Source: Neptunicoccus cionae (GTDB taxonomy: Bacteria; Pseudomonadota; Alphaproteobacteria; Rhodobacterales; Rhodobacteraceae). From it: a stretch of DNA of 64,000 nucleotides. The DNA is taken from positions 186,001 to 250,000 of the forward strand of contig NZ_PKOJ01000006.1 of NCBI RefSeq assembly GCF_002860325.1, in the 5' to 3' direction. The notes below the pieces were generated by a model that was not told the origin of the DNA, did not search any database, and saw only the letters and a list, made by a program, of their open reading frames with translations. Within the stretch, counting starts at the first letter, position 1. Each line of letters starts with the position of its first letter. Shown in pieces: positions 1 to 7,402 of the stretch. The position numbers and the translations under genes were made by a program.

Positions 1-100
1 CGGTGCCGATGCGTTTCTGGGTGCGCTGGTCCAGCGTGCTGTTGCAGGCCGACAGACCGAATACCGCGGCGAGCGCCGCAAAAACTGTGAGGTTACGCAT
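1..100 (-). CDS. Small lipoprotein, C-terminus beyond the window edge
   Basis: Only the first 33 residues are inside the window. They begin MRNLTVFAALAAVFGLSACN: a short positive start, a hydrophobic core and a lipobox (LSAC) with the lipid-attachment Cys at residue 19, so this is a predicted lipoprotein. The ATG is preceded by an AAAGGG ribosome binding site. The mature start (NSTLDQRTQKRIGT) resembles small glycine-zipper outer-membrane lipoproteins, but the decisive part is cut off, so the family is only a guess. It lies on the same strand as pccB and the small genes between, possibly in the same transcription unit. Confidence 0.75.
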   Translation of the reverse strand, partial: MRNLTVFAALAAVFGLSACNSTLDQRTQKRIGT

Positions 101-251
101 GTTATTACCCTTTTTATCTGCGTCCCGAGCCTGCTCGAAAGGTCTCGTGCAGAACTTTGGTAACGCGACGACCGGGCAAAACAAACCAGTGTTTTCGCAG
201 TGGTCAGTTTTTCGGCACAAAGGTGCCAAATTACGGATTTCATAGGCAAAT

Positions 252-617
252 TCATGCCGAATCCCCGTAATCGTCCTCGAATATGTCAGGGAAGTTGGCC
301 ATGGCCTTGCCCTTGTCGATCCGCAAAAGTGCTTCGTAGCTTTCAGGATCAAACGGATCTTCAGCGGCCACAACCTCGCGGCCGAACAGCCAGTTGATCC
401 GGCCGGCATCCAGATTGCCCCGCTCGAAAGGTTCTTCGCCAAAGGCATACCAAAGCGCTTCAAGAAAGGCCTCATCCGCACGGCGATCCGCAAAGCGGCG
501 GTCCGCATAGCGTTCGCGCGCCTTGATTGGCGTGGCCCCTTTCTTGTTGGGACGGCGAATGGTGAACTGGAATTCGGACCCTGGCAAACGGCTTGGGAAG
601 CCACGATGCTTAATCAT
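252..617 (-). CDS. Conserved-looking hypothetical protein, 121 aa
   Basis: I do not recognise this protein. It is charged and soluble, with no signal peptide or membrane segment, a basic first half (RRPNKKG, RERYADRRFADRR) and an acidic C-terminus (FEDDYGDSA). I chose the ATG at 617 because GGGGGA lies 4 bases upstream; an in-frame GTG four codons earlier is possible but would overlap that ribosome binding site. It lies between two small lipoprotein genes downstream of pccB, all on the minus strand, so co-transcription is plausible. Codon use looks like its neighbours. No function is proposed. Confidence 0.7.
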   Translation of the reverse strand: MIKHRGFPSRLPGSEFQFTIRRPNKKGATPIKARERYADRRFADRRADEAFLEALWYAFGEEPFERGNLDAGRINWLFGREVVAAEDPFDPESYEALLRIDKGKAMANFPDIFEDDYGDSA

Positions 618-656
618 ACTGTCCCCCACTGGTCCGAGTTCGGGGGAGTCAGTGCG

Positions 657-680
657 CGGGCGGCGGCAGACCGCCGCCCG
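657..680 (-). terminator. GC-only hairpin after the 40-aa lipoprotein gene
   Basis: A perfect 10-bp stem (CGGGCGGCGG pairing with CCGCCGCCCG) with a 4-base loop lies 10 bases past the stop codon of the small lipoprotein. It is very stable but lacks a T-rich tail, so it could be a terminator, an attenuator or an RNA-stabilising hairpin. Confidence 0.5.
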
Positions 681-689
681 GCGAGTGGT

Positions 690-812
690 TTAGTACTTAG
701 AAGAAACCGGCTCTGGCTGTACGTCCAGTACAACAACAGGCTCTTCTTGTTGTGCGCAGGCAGCAACGCCCATAGCAACGACAACCAATGCGATTTTAAG
801 TTTTGTGGACAT
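690..812 (-). CDS. 40-residue lipoprotein
   Basis: A very short gene: MSTKLKIALVVVAMGVAACA, followed by a 20-residue tail rich in Val, Pro and acidic residues and ending SSKY. The N-terminus is a textbook lipoprotein signal with lipobox VAAC (Cys19), leaving a mature peptide of about 22 residues. A strong AGGAGG ribosome binding site lies 5 bases before the ATG and a GC hairpin follows the stop, which together argue that this is a real gene. It lies downstream of pccB and the 143-residue secreted protein on the same strand. The role is unknown; mature lipopeptides this small sometimes resemble entericidin-like peptides, but no such motif is seen. Confidence 0.7.
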   Translation of the reverse strand: MSTKLKIALVVVAMGVAACAQQEEPVVVLDVQPEPVSSKY

Positions 813-1005
813 TGTGTCCTCCTGTGACAGTCATAGTCTATTCGAAACCGGCCACGACAGGCGACCGCAGCCACGAAAACGTAGCCTGTCAGCACGCTAG
901 CAAAGATTCGCAGCCGCGCATACCAAATATGTGAATTTATGCAGAAAAACTGCAATTTTCTGCCATTTTGTGACGCAATAGCCGCGCTGTTCCTTATCGG
1001 GGCTG

Positions 1006-1437
1006 TCAAAACCATTCGCATGTTCCACCACTTATATCGTAAGCGTTCAAAAATTGGGCGGCGGTTTCGTCTACCGCGCCATAGTCGATGGGCCGTTCCA
1101 TAAGGCGCACCACGATTTCGTCTATCCGGGTCCCCTCCGAGATCAGCTTGCCTGCCAGAGGGATTCCGACTTTTTCACAGACCGTGTCCATGTCGATACT
1201 GGCACGATCAAATGTGACCCCGTATTCGCCTCCAAGTGCTTCGGCCAGAAAGCCGAGGTAGAGGATCTTGTTTTCCGGCGCCACAACCCGTTTTTCATAA
1301 AGAGAAAGCGGCTGCCCCGATGGCACAGAGATTTCCGTCTGTTCCTGTTGCGAAGCAGCTGCACTTAGCAGTGTTACCAGCAACAACCCCGTCGCCAGCG
1401 CGCCCGCGCTAAACCGGGTGATACGGGGATCGGCCAC
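1006..1437 (-). CDS. Secreted DUF6497-like protein, 143 aa
   Basis: A small exported protein with an N-terminal hydrophobic segment (about residues 9-29, ATGLLLVTLLSAAAS) that reads as a signal peptide, then about 110 residues containing two cysteines (near residues 87 and 140) that could pair in the periplasm. From memory it resembles the Rhodobacteraceae family DUF6497, whose members end in a similar GTCxW pattern; the function of that family is not known. The start is GTG, with GCGGGAA just upstream. It begins 12 bases after the pccB stop, so it is almost certainly co-transcribed with pccB. Confidence 0.75.
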   Translation of the reverse strand: MADPRITRFSAGALATGLLLVTLLSAAASQQEQTEISVPSGQPLSLYEKRVVAPENKILYLGFLAEALGGEYGVTFDRASIDMDTVCEKVGIPLAGKLISEGTRIDEIVVRLMERPIDYGAVDETAAQFLNAYDISGGTCEWF

Positions 1438-1449
1438 TGTTCCCGCCCC

Positions 1450-2982
1450 TTACAACGGAATGTTGTCGTGTTTCTTCCACGGGTTCTCCAGCTTTTTGCC
1501 CCGCAGGGAAGCAAATGCGCGGCAGACCCGTTTGCGGGTGTTGTGGGGTTTGATCACCTCGTCGATGAAGCCTTTTTCAGCCGCCACAAACGGATTGGCG
1601 AATCTGTCTTCGTAATCGGCAACCCGTGCTGCAATCTTTTCGGGATCATCCAGTTCGGAGCGATAGAGAATTTCCACAGCACCCTTGGCCCCCATAACGG
1701 CGATTTCCGCTGTCGGCCACGCATAGTTGTAATCGCCCCGCAGGTGCTTGGACGCCATCACGTCATAGGCCCCGCCATAGGCTTTGCGCGTAATCACAGT
1801 CACTTTCGGCACGGTTGCTTCACCATAGGCAAACAGCAGTTTCGCACCGTGTTTGATCACGCCGCCGTATTCCTGTCCCGTACCGGGCAAGAAGCCGGGC
1901 ACGTCTACCAGCGTCAGAATCGGGATCTCGAAGGCATCGCAGAAGCGTACGAAACGGGCAGCTTTGCGGGAGCTGTCAATATCCAGACAACCTGCCAGAA
2001 CCATCGGCTGGTTCGCCACAACGCCAACGGTCTGGCCTTCCATGCGGACAAAACCGGTCAGAATGTTTTTGGCGAAATCTTCCTGAATTTCGTAGAAATC
2101 CCCCTCGTCCGCGATCTTGGTGATCAGCTCTTTCATATCGTAAGGCTTGTTCGGATTGTCAGGGATCAGCGTATCAAGGGAAACCTCATCCCGCGCCACA
2201 TCATCAAAGAAGGGACGCACGGGGGCTTTCTCGCGGTTGTTAAGCGGCAGGAAATCAAACAGGCGGCGCACTTCCATGAGCGCTTCCATGTCATCCTCAA
2301 AAGAACCGTCTGCCACAGAAGATTTGGAGGTGTGGGTTTTCGCCCCGCCCAGCTCTTCCGCAGTCACCACCTCGTTCGTAACGGTTTTCACCACATCAGG
2401 GCCGGTGACGAACATGTAGGAACTGTCACGTACCATAAAGATAAAGTCGGTCATCGCAGGCGAATAGACCGCCCCGCCCGCGCATGGCCCCATGATAACG
2501 CTGATCTGGGGCACCACACCGGAGGCCAGCACGTTGTTCTGGAACACATCAGCATAACCCGCGAGGGAGGCAACGCCTTCCTGAATCCGCGCACCGCCGG
2601 AATCATTCAGACCGATGATCGGCGCACCATTGCGCACTGCCATTTCCTGAATTTTACAAATTTTTTCAGCGTGGGTTTCCGACAGCGACCCGCCAAAGAC
2701 GGTGAAATCCTGCGAGAAGACATAGACCATACGGCCATTGATAGTACCCCAACCGGTAACAACGCCGTCTCCGGGAATTGTGGTTTCCTGCATCCCGAAC
2801 TCTGTGCAGCGGTGAGCCTTGAACATATCGAATTCCTCGAAAGAACCCTCATCCAGCAGCACTTCGATCCGTTCGCGTGCGGTCAGCTTGCCTTTGGCAT
2901 GTTGTGCATCAATGCGGCGCTGGCCTCCGCCCAGTCGGGCTTCTTCGCGGCGGTCTTCTAGTTGTTGCAGGATCGTATTCAC
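1450..2982 (-). CDS. pccB: Propionyl-CoA carboxylase, beta (carboxyltransferase) subunit
   Basis: This subunit transfers the carboxyl group from carboxybiotin on PccA to propionyl-CoA, giving methylmalonyl-CoA for entry into the TCA cycle. At 510 residues it has the usual family length. The two crotonase-like carboxyltransferase halves are visible: GGARIQEG (129-136) and [12 protein letters not shown] (165-176) in the first, and [13 protein letters not shown] plus [10 protein letters not shown] in the second. I chose the GTG at 2982 because it has GGAGGA upstream and gives the family N-terminus ([14 protein letters not shown]); longer starts run into the operator region. The alpha subunit gene is not in the window and may lie beyond the left edge. 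Regulation by the nearby pccR product is inferred from the TTTGCAAA sites upstream. Confidence 0.96.
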   Translation of the reverse strand: MNTILQQLEDRREEARLGGGQRRIDAQHAKGKLTARERIEVLLDEGSFEEFDMFKAHRCTEFGMQETTIPGDGVVTGWGTINGRMVYVFSQDFTVFGGSLSETHAEKICKIQEMAVRNGAPIIGLNDSGGARIQEGVASLAGYADVFQNNVLASGVVPQISVIMGPCAGGAVYSPAMTDFIFMVRDSSYMFVTGPDVVKTVTNEVVTAEELGGAKTHTSKSSVADGSFEDDMEALMEVRRLFDFLPLNNREKAPVRPFFDDVARDEVSLDTLIPDNPNKPYDMKELITKIADEGDFYEIQEDFAKNILTGFVRMEGQTVGVVANQPMVLAGCLDIDSSRKAARFVRFCDAFEIPILTLVDVPGFLPGTGQEYGGVIKHGAKLLFAYGEATVPKVTVITRKAYGGAYDVMASKHLRGDYNYAWPTAEIAVMGAKGAVEILYRSELDDPEKIAARVADYEDRFANPFVAAEKGFIDEVIKPHNTRKRVCRAFASLRGKKLENPWKKHDNIPL

Positions 2983-3050
2983 GGCGGTTCCTCCGAATGG
3001 TGCGCAATTTGTACCGGAATACGCTAAGTTCGATCGCGCTGGAAGGAAAA

Positions 3051-3107
3051 CCTCGCATATTTGCAAAGATATTTGCGAGGTAGATTATCAAATTGCAAAT
3101 TAGCAAA
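3051..3107. promoter_or_regulatory. Probable PccR operators in front of pccB
   Basis: A perfect palindrome TTTGCAAA (3060-3067) is followed after 4 bases by TTTGCGAG (3072-3079). Two more near matches, ATTGCAAA (3092-3099) and TTAGCAAA (3100-3107), follow. The first pair lies inside a larger dyad with outer arms CCTCGCA (3051-3057) and TGCGAGG (3074-3080). The same 8-bp core occurs just upstream of pccR. ScfR-family regulators such as PccR of Rhodobacter sphaeroides control propionyl-CoA carboxylase genes; assigning these sites to PccR is inference from position and the shared core. Confidence 0.7.
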
Positions 3108-3183
3108 CCACTAAAAGCAACAGGCAAAGCCCCGCCCAAACCTGCACTGTAGAATTTATTTAATCACCCTGTGAAAAACCCGC

Positions 3184-3189
3184 TATAAT
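3184..3189 (+). promoter_or_regulatory. -10 element of the RTX protease promoter
   Basis: A perfect TATAAT lies 29 bases before the ATG at 3219. A weak -35 (TAATCA, 3161-3166) sits 17 bases upstream. An AGGA ribosome binding site (about 3210) precedes the start codon. Confidence 0.5.
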
Positions 3190-3218
3190 AGGGCAACCCC
3201 ATAACAGACAGGACTCTC

Positions 3219-4484
3219 ATGGTTACAAGAACCGAAATCATCGACGGATTGCAGTTCGCCTTCCTGAACGGCAAAGACCCGATCAACACGACGGATGCAG
3301 CGGCCTACACAATGACTTATCAGTTTGCAGGCACATCCGCGCCCGCAGATTTGCCAACATCTGCGACATATGAAGGCTGGACAGAATTCAGCGCCACAGC
3401 CGAAGCCAGCTTCCGCGAGGCACTTGATCACGTAGAAACACTAATCAACGTTGAATTTGTCGAGGTCACGGGATCGGATGACCCTGACATGAACGTCGGA
3501 TCTGTAACCATTCCGGGCACGACCGCGGGTGTCGGGGGATATTCCGCGGCAAGCTCGGGGGACAGTATCACCCGCTACGACAGTTATGTTGTCTATGACA
3601 ACACGATCGAAATCAGCACGACGATGGATCTGATCCTGCATGAGATCGGCCATGCAATGGGATTGAAACACTCTTTCTCTTCCCCGACGGTGCCAGAGGG
3701 TTTTGACAGCAACAAATACACTTTGATGTCTTACACCGCCAACCCCGACAACGGGTTGGACAGTGATGCGATGATGCTGTTTGACATCCTCGCCCTTCAG
3801 GATCTCTGGGGCGCAAATGACGAAACCGCCCTCGGGGATACAACCTATATCGGTTCGCGCACCGATACGATTGATGCGGTCTGGGATGCTGGCGGGACGG
3901 ACACATTTGACGGCTCTGCCCTGTCAGGTGGCGTAACACTCGACCTGCGGGAAGGACGTTTTTCCAGCTTTGAAACCACGGATGATGTGGTCATTGCTTA
4001 TGACACAGTTATCGAAAACGCCATTGGCGGCGCGGGTCTGGACAAGCTGATCGGCAACGGCGCTGAAAACATGCTCTCGGGCGGCGCCAGCAAGGACAAA
4101 CTCAAAGGCGGCGGCGGCGGTGACAGCATCGACGGTGGTGCCGGACGGGACAAGATCAGCGGTGGCCGCGGACGGGACGAGCTGTCAGGCGGCACGGGCA
4201 ACGACCGGATTTCCGGTGACAAGGGCAAGGACAAGCTGACGGGCAACGGCGGAGCCGATACCTTTGTCTTTGCAAACAATGGTGGCAAGGACCGAGTTCT
4301 TGATTTCAAGGATGATGTGGACAAACTGAAATTCGACCATACCGATGTATCCAGCGTTGATGACGTTCTCGCCCTTGGAACCGACAAGAATGGCAATGCG
4401 GTGTTCACCTTCTCTGACGGGTTGGTCGTTACCGTGAATGACATCACTGTCGCGGGTCTGAGCAACGATATACTGATCGCCTGA
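3219..4484 (+). CDS. Serralysin-like RTX metalloprotease (M10 family)
   Basis: A secreted zinc endopeptidase of 421 residues. The metzincin zinc site HEIGHAMGLKH is at 141-151, and the Met-turn (LMSY) follows at about 169-172. The next segment (MMLFDILALQDLWGAN) matches the region after the Met-turn in serralysins. Calcium-binding nonapeptide repeats (GGxGxDxLxGG type) occupy about 270-345, followed by the usual end module (ADTFVF, then DRVLDF) and a hydrophobic C-terminus (NDILIA), as in type I secretion substrates. There is no Sec signal peptide, as expected. No type I transporter is in the window. It stands alone with its own promoter. The substrate is unknown. Confidence 0.9.
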   Translation: MVTRTEIIDGLQFAFLNGKDPINTTDAAAYTMTYQFAGTSAPADLPTSATYEGWTEFSATAEASFREALDHVETLINVEFVEVTGSDDPDMNVGSVTIPGTTAGVGGYSAASSGDSITRYDSYVVYDNTIEISTTMDLILHEIGHAMGLKHSFSSPTVPEGFDSNKYTLMSYTANPDNGLDSDAMMLFDILALQDLWGANDETALGDTTYIGSRTDTIDAVWDAGGTDTFDGSALSGGVTLDLREGRFSSFETTDDVVIAYDTVIENAIGGAGLDKLIGNGAENMLSGGASKDKLKGGGGGDSIDGGAGRDKISGGRGRDELSGGTGNDRISGDKGKDKLTGNGGADTFVFANNGGKDRVLDFKDDVDKLKFDHTDVSSVDDVLALGTDKNGNAVFTFSDGLVVTVNDITVAGLSNDILIA

Positions 4485-4497
4485 TCGCGCGATCCCG

Positions 4498-4525
4498 CCC
4501 CTGCGCACGGGATAATGCGCGGGGG
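4498..4525 (+). terminator. Hairpin after the RTX protease gene
   Basis: A 10-bp stem (CCCCTGCGCA with TGCGCGGGGG, one G-T wobble) and an 8-base loop start 13 bases after the stop codon, followed within about 10 bases by CCCTTTTCC. Reasonable terminator candidate. Confidence 0.55.
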
Positions 4526-4699
4526 CCACTACCCTTTTCCCAGACAAACCGAACTGACGCGCCGTAGCGGAAGCGAGCGGGGCGTTTGGCATGGACAGTT
4601 CCATTTCAGGGGAATAGTCAGGAATCAACCGCCGGTTTCGGGCCTATTTTCATCCCCGCAATACGGTGCTTTCCCGTTTCCAAAGGATACCCCCTTTGC

Positions 4700-5920
4700 A
4701 TGTCTGTATTGCCTAAGTCCCGTTTTTTTGACCCGAAAACCCCGCCGACAATGGTTACACTGGTTATCTTCGCCTCTCTTGGCGCGATTTCCATGAACAT
4801 CTTTCTACCTTCCATGCCAGCCATCGCGCAGCATTTTGACGCCAGCTATCTGGCTGTGCAATTCATGCTGTCGGGCTTTCTTTTAATGAACGGCATTCTG
4901 CAACTGTTCATCGGCCCCATATCGGACCGCTTTGGCCGTCGCCCGGTGGCGCTCTGGACTTTGGGAGCTTTTGTGATTGCCTCTCTGGTGTGCGCAAATG
5001 CGCCGAACACTACAATCCTGCTGACCGCGCGCACCTTTCAGGCGCTGGTGGTAAGCAGTTTTGTGCTCTCCCGCGCTGCCGCACGTGACATTGCGGGTAG
5101 CAAGGACGCGGTTTCCCTGCTCGGCTATATCGCGATGGGAATGTCGGTTGCACCTATGTTAGGGCCAACAATCGGCGGCTTCCTACAAGAGGCCTTCGGC
5201 TGGCGTGCGCCCTTCTGGACCCTGACGTTTCTGGGTCTGGCCGTGCTGGGGCTTGTCTGGCGGGATATGGGGGAAACCAACCTTTCGCCTTCGACCAGTA
5301 TGGCCGCGCAGGTCCGCACCTATCCCGAATTGCTGACCTCGCGCCGGTTCTGGGGTTATTCCCTGTCCACCACATTTGCTTCCGGCTGCTTTTTCTCGTT
5401 GCTAGGGGGCGCCCCGTTCGTTGGCACCGTCGTTTACGGTCTCAGCCCGGGCGAACTGGGCCTCTACTTCATCTTTGCGCCTGCGGGTTACTTCACCGGC
5501 AGCCTGATCTCGGGCCGGTTTGCAAGCATTGTCGGCCTCTACCGCATGATCACTATTGGTGCCGGTGTCACCGTATTGGGCATGCTGCTGGCGCTGGTTT
5601 TGGTGAATGTCGGCTTTGACCATCCGGTGGCGTTCTTTGGCTGCACCATCTTCATCGGCCTTGGCAACGGAATGGTGCTGCCCAGTGCGTCTGCGGGGAT
5701 GATGTCGGTCAACCCGCGTCTGGCAGGCACAGCGGCAGGACTTGGCGGCGCGATGATGACGCTGGGGGGCGGAGCGCTTTCTGCGATCGTTGTCCCATTC
5801 CTGAGCAAGGAAGCGGGCGCAACGCCGTTGATCCTGTTTACGCTCGGCTCTGCCACATTGGCGCTCATAGCGGCGCTCTATTCGATCCGCGTGGAATATC
5901 AGGTGCGCAACGCCGGTTGA
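4700..5920 (+). CDS. MFS drug exporter, Bcr/CflA family
   Basis: A 406-residue inner-membrane proton-driven exporter of the major facilitator superfamily. About 12 hydrophobic segments are visible. The first helix has the Bcr/CflA pattern (SMNIFLPSMPAIAQHF) and the loop between helices 2 and 3 carries the MFS signature GPISDRFGRRPV. Motif C-like LGPTIGGF lies in helix 5. I chose ATG 4700 over an upstream ATG at 4586 because the extra 38 residues do not look like the family; AAAGGA lies upstream, though somewhat distant. It lies between the RTX protease and pccR on the same strand. Family members export bicyclomycin, chloramphenicol or sulfonamides; the substrate here cannot be told. Confidence 0.9.
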   Translation: MSVLPKSRFFDPKTPPTMVTLVIFASLGAISMNIFLPSMPAIAQHFDASYLAVQFMLSGFLLMNGILQLFIGPISDRFGRRPVALWTLGAFVIASLVCANAPNTTILLTARTFQALVVSSFVLSRAAARDIAGSKDAVSLLGYIAMGMSVAPMLGPTIGGFLQEAFGWRAPFWTLTFLGLAVLGLVWRDMGETNLSPSTSMAAQVRTYPELLTSRRFWGYSLSTTFASGCFFSLLGGAPFVGTVVYGLSPGELGLYFIFAPAGYFTGSLISGRFASIVGLYRMITIGAGVTVLGMLLALVLVNVGFDHPVAFFGCTIFIGLGNGMVLPSASAGMMSVNPRLAGTAAGLGGAMMTLGGGALSAIVVPFLSKEAGATPLILFTLGSATLALIAALYSIRVEYQVRNAG

Positions 5921-5937
5921 TCCGGCTTGCGCGAAAA

Positions 5938-5976
5938 CTTTGCAAAGCATATCGTGAGCCTCAGCTAATTCGCAAA
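5938..5976. promoter_or_regulatory. Probable autoregulatory operators upstream of pccR
   Basis: A perfect 10-bp palindrome CTTTGCAAAG (5938-5947) and a second near copy TTCGCAAA (5969-5976) lie 13-52 bases before the pccR start codon. The core is the same as upstream of pccB, which suggests that PccR binds its own promoter. Confidence 0.65.
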
Positions 5977-5989
5977 GTTAGGGGCCGAG

Positions 5990-7402
5990 ATGCGCGCGCA
6001 AAAACTCTATGCAGGTGTGACCCTGCGCGAGACCCGTCAGAAACAGGGGCTGACCCAAAAGGATTTTGCCGCCAAGCTCGGGGTGTCCCTGCCCTATCTC
6101 AACCAGATGGAGAACAACCACCGCCCTGTCAGCACCACCGTTGTACTGGCACTGGCGCAGGAGTTCGGCTTTGACGTAACACAACTGTCTGTCGGGGAAT
6201 CCGAACGGATCGTGGCCGACATGCGCGAGGCGCTGGCCGATCCGGTGTTCAGCACCACGCAACCGCCCTTGGCCGATATGCAATTGACAGCCTCCAATGC
6301 GCCAGCCCTTGCGCGGGCCTTTCTGGACCTGCATCGCGCCTACCGGCAGGGACAGGAGCGGCTTGCCTCATTGGATGAGGCTTTGGGCCGCGAAGACAGC
6401 GCGATCTCCCCTTCCCCGTGGGAACAGGTTCGCGACTTCTTCCATTATTGCGACAACTATATCGACAGCATCGACCGTGTAGCAGAGAATTACGCGACGC
6501 AGGCGAAACTCTCGGGCCCGAACGCCCTTGGCGCGGCCCACGACTGGCTGGCGGAAAAGCACAATATCCATCTGCGCACCCATAACACCGATGTGTTGCG
6601 CCACTACGATCCCGCAAGCCGCACCTTAACCCTGTCCGCGCAAGCGGCAACCTCGTCCAAACTGTTCCAGATTGCCCATCAGATCGCACTTCTGGAACAC
6701 GACGACCTGTTGGAAGCCACGCTCGACTTTGCAAATTTCAACACGCCCGAGGCCCGCTCCATCTGCAAGATCGGTCTTGCGAATTACTTTGCTGGTGCGG
6801 CCACCCTGCCCTATGGACGTTTTCTGCAGGTCGCACAGGAAACGCGGCACGATCTGGAGCTGCTGGCCAACCATTTTGATGCAAGTATCGAACAGGTGGC
6901 CCATCGTTTGTCCACCATGCAACGCCCCGGACTGAAGGGTATCCCCTTTTACTTTGTGCGCGTCGATCAAGCCGGAACCATTACAAAGCGCCACTCCGCC
7001 ACACGGTTGCAATTCGCCCGTTTCGGTGGGGCCTGTCCTTTGTGGAATGTGCACCGTGCTTTTGAAACACCCGGCCAGTTCCTGCGCCAGCTTGCGGAAA
7101 CACCGGACGGGTTGCAATACCTCAGCCTGGCGCGGGATGTGTCAAAAACCGGCGGCAGCTATCGCGCACCGATCCGGCGTTATGCCATCAGTCTCGGGTG
7201 TGAAATCCGGCACGCCGGTGCGATGGTTTACGCAGATGATCTGGACATCACCAACCGGCAGGCCTTTGAACCCATCGGCATTTCCTGCCGGATTTGCGAG
7301 AGGCACAACTGCCACCAACGTTCAGTTCCACCGCTGGAGCGCCACTTGAAGGTGGACCCCAACAGCCGCGCCACACTGCCCTACAGCATCGGAGAAGCCT
7401 AG
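5990..7402 (+). CDS. pccR: Short-chain fatty acyl-CoA regulator (ScfR family, PccR-like)
   Basis: A 470-residue transcription regulator. Residues about 10-65 form an XRE-type helix-turn-helix (LTQKDFAAKLGVSLPYLNQME). The middle and C-terminal parts match the IrrE-like/DUF2083 architecture of ScfR proteins, ending with a cysteine-rich motif (CRICERHNC). In Rhodobacter sphaeroides the homologue PccR senses a short-chain acyl-CoA and controls propionyl-CoA carboxylase; that role is assigned here from family, the neighbouring pccB and shared TTTGCAAA sites. The stop codon lies in a CTAG tetranucleotide that also gives the stop of the convergent channel gene. Related regulators (RamB, MccR) act on other acyl-CoA pathways, so the ligand is inferred. 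Confidence 0.88.
   Translation: MRAQKLYAGVTLRETRQKQGLTQKDFAAKLGVSLPYLNQMENNHRPVSTTVVLALAQEFGFDVTQLSVGESERIVADMREALADPVFSTTQPPLADMQLTASNAPALARAFLDLHRAYRQGQERLASLDEALGREDSAISPSPWEQVRDFFHYCDNYIDSIDRVAENYATQAKLSGPNALGAAHDWLAEKHNIHLRTHNTDVLRHYDPASRTLTLSAQAATSSKLFQIAHQIALLEHDDLLEATLDFANFNTPEARSICKIGLANYFAGAATLPYGRFLQVAQETRHDLELLANHFDASIEQVAHRLSTMQRPGLKGIPFYFVRVDQAGTITKRHSATRLQFARFGGACPLWNVHRAFETPGQFLRQLAETPDGLQYLSLARDVSKTGGSYRAPIRRYAISLGCEIRHAGAMVYADDLDITNRQAFEPIGISCRICERHNCHQRSVPPLERHLKVDPNSRATLPYSIGEA

Noticed and set aside
614-1021. A 135-residue minus-strand frame over the 40-aa lipoprotein
   Set aside because: The lipoprotein has a signal sequence and a strong ribosome binding site in another frame; the long frame has neither.
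1468-2961. A 497-residue frame opposite pccB
   Set aside because: Shadow of pccB; His/Arg-biased and without recognisable motifs.
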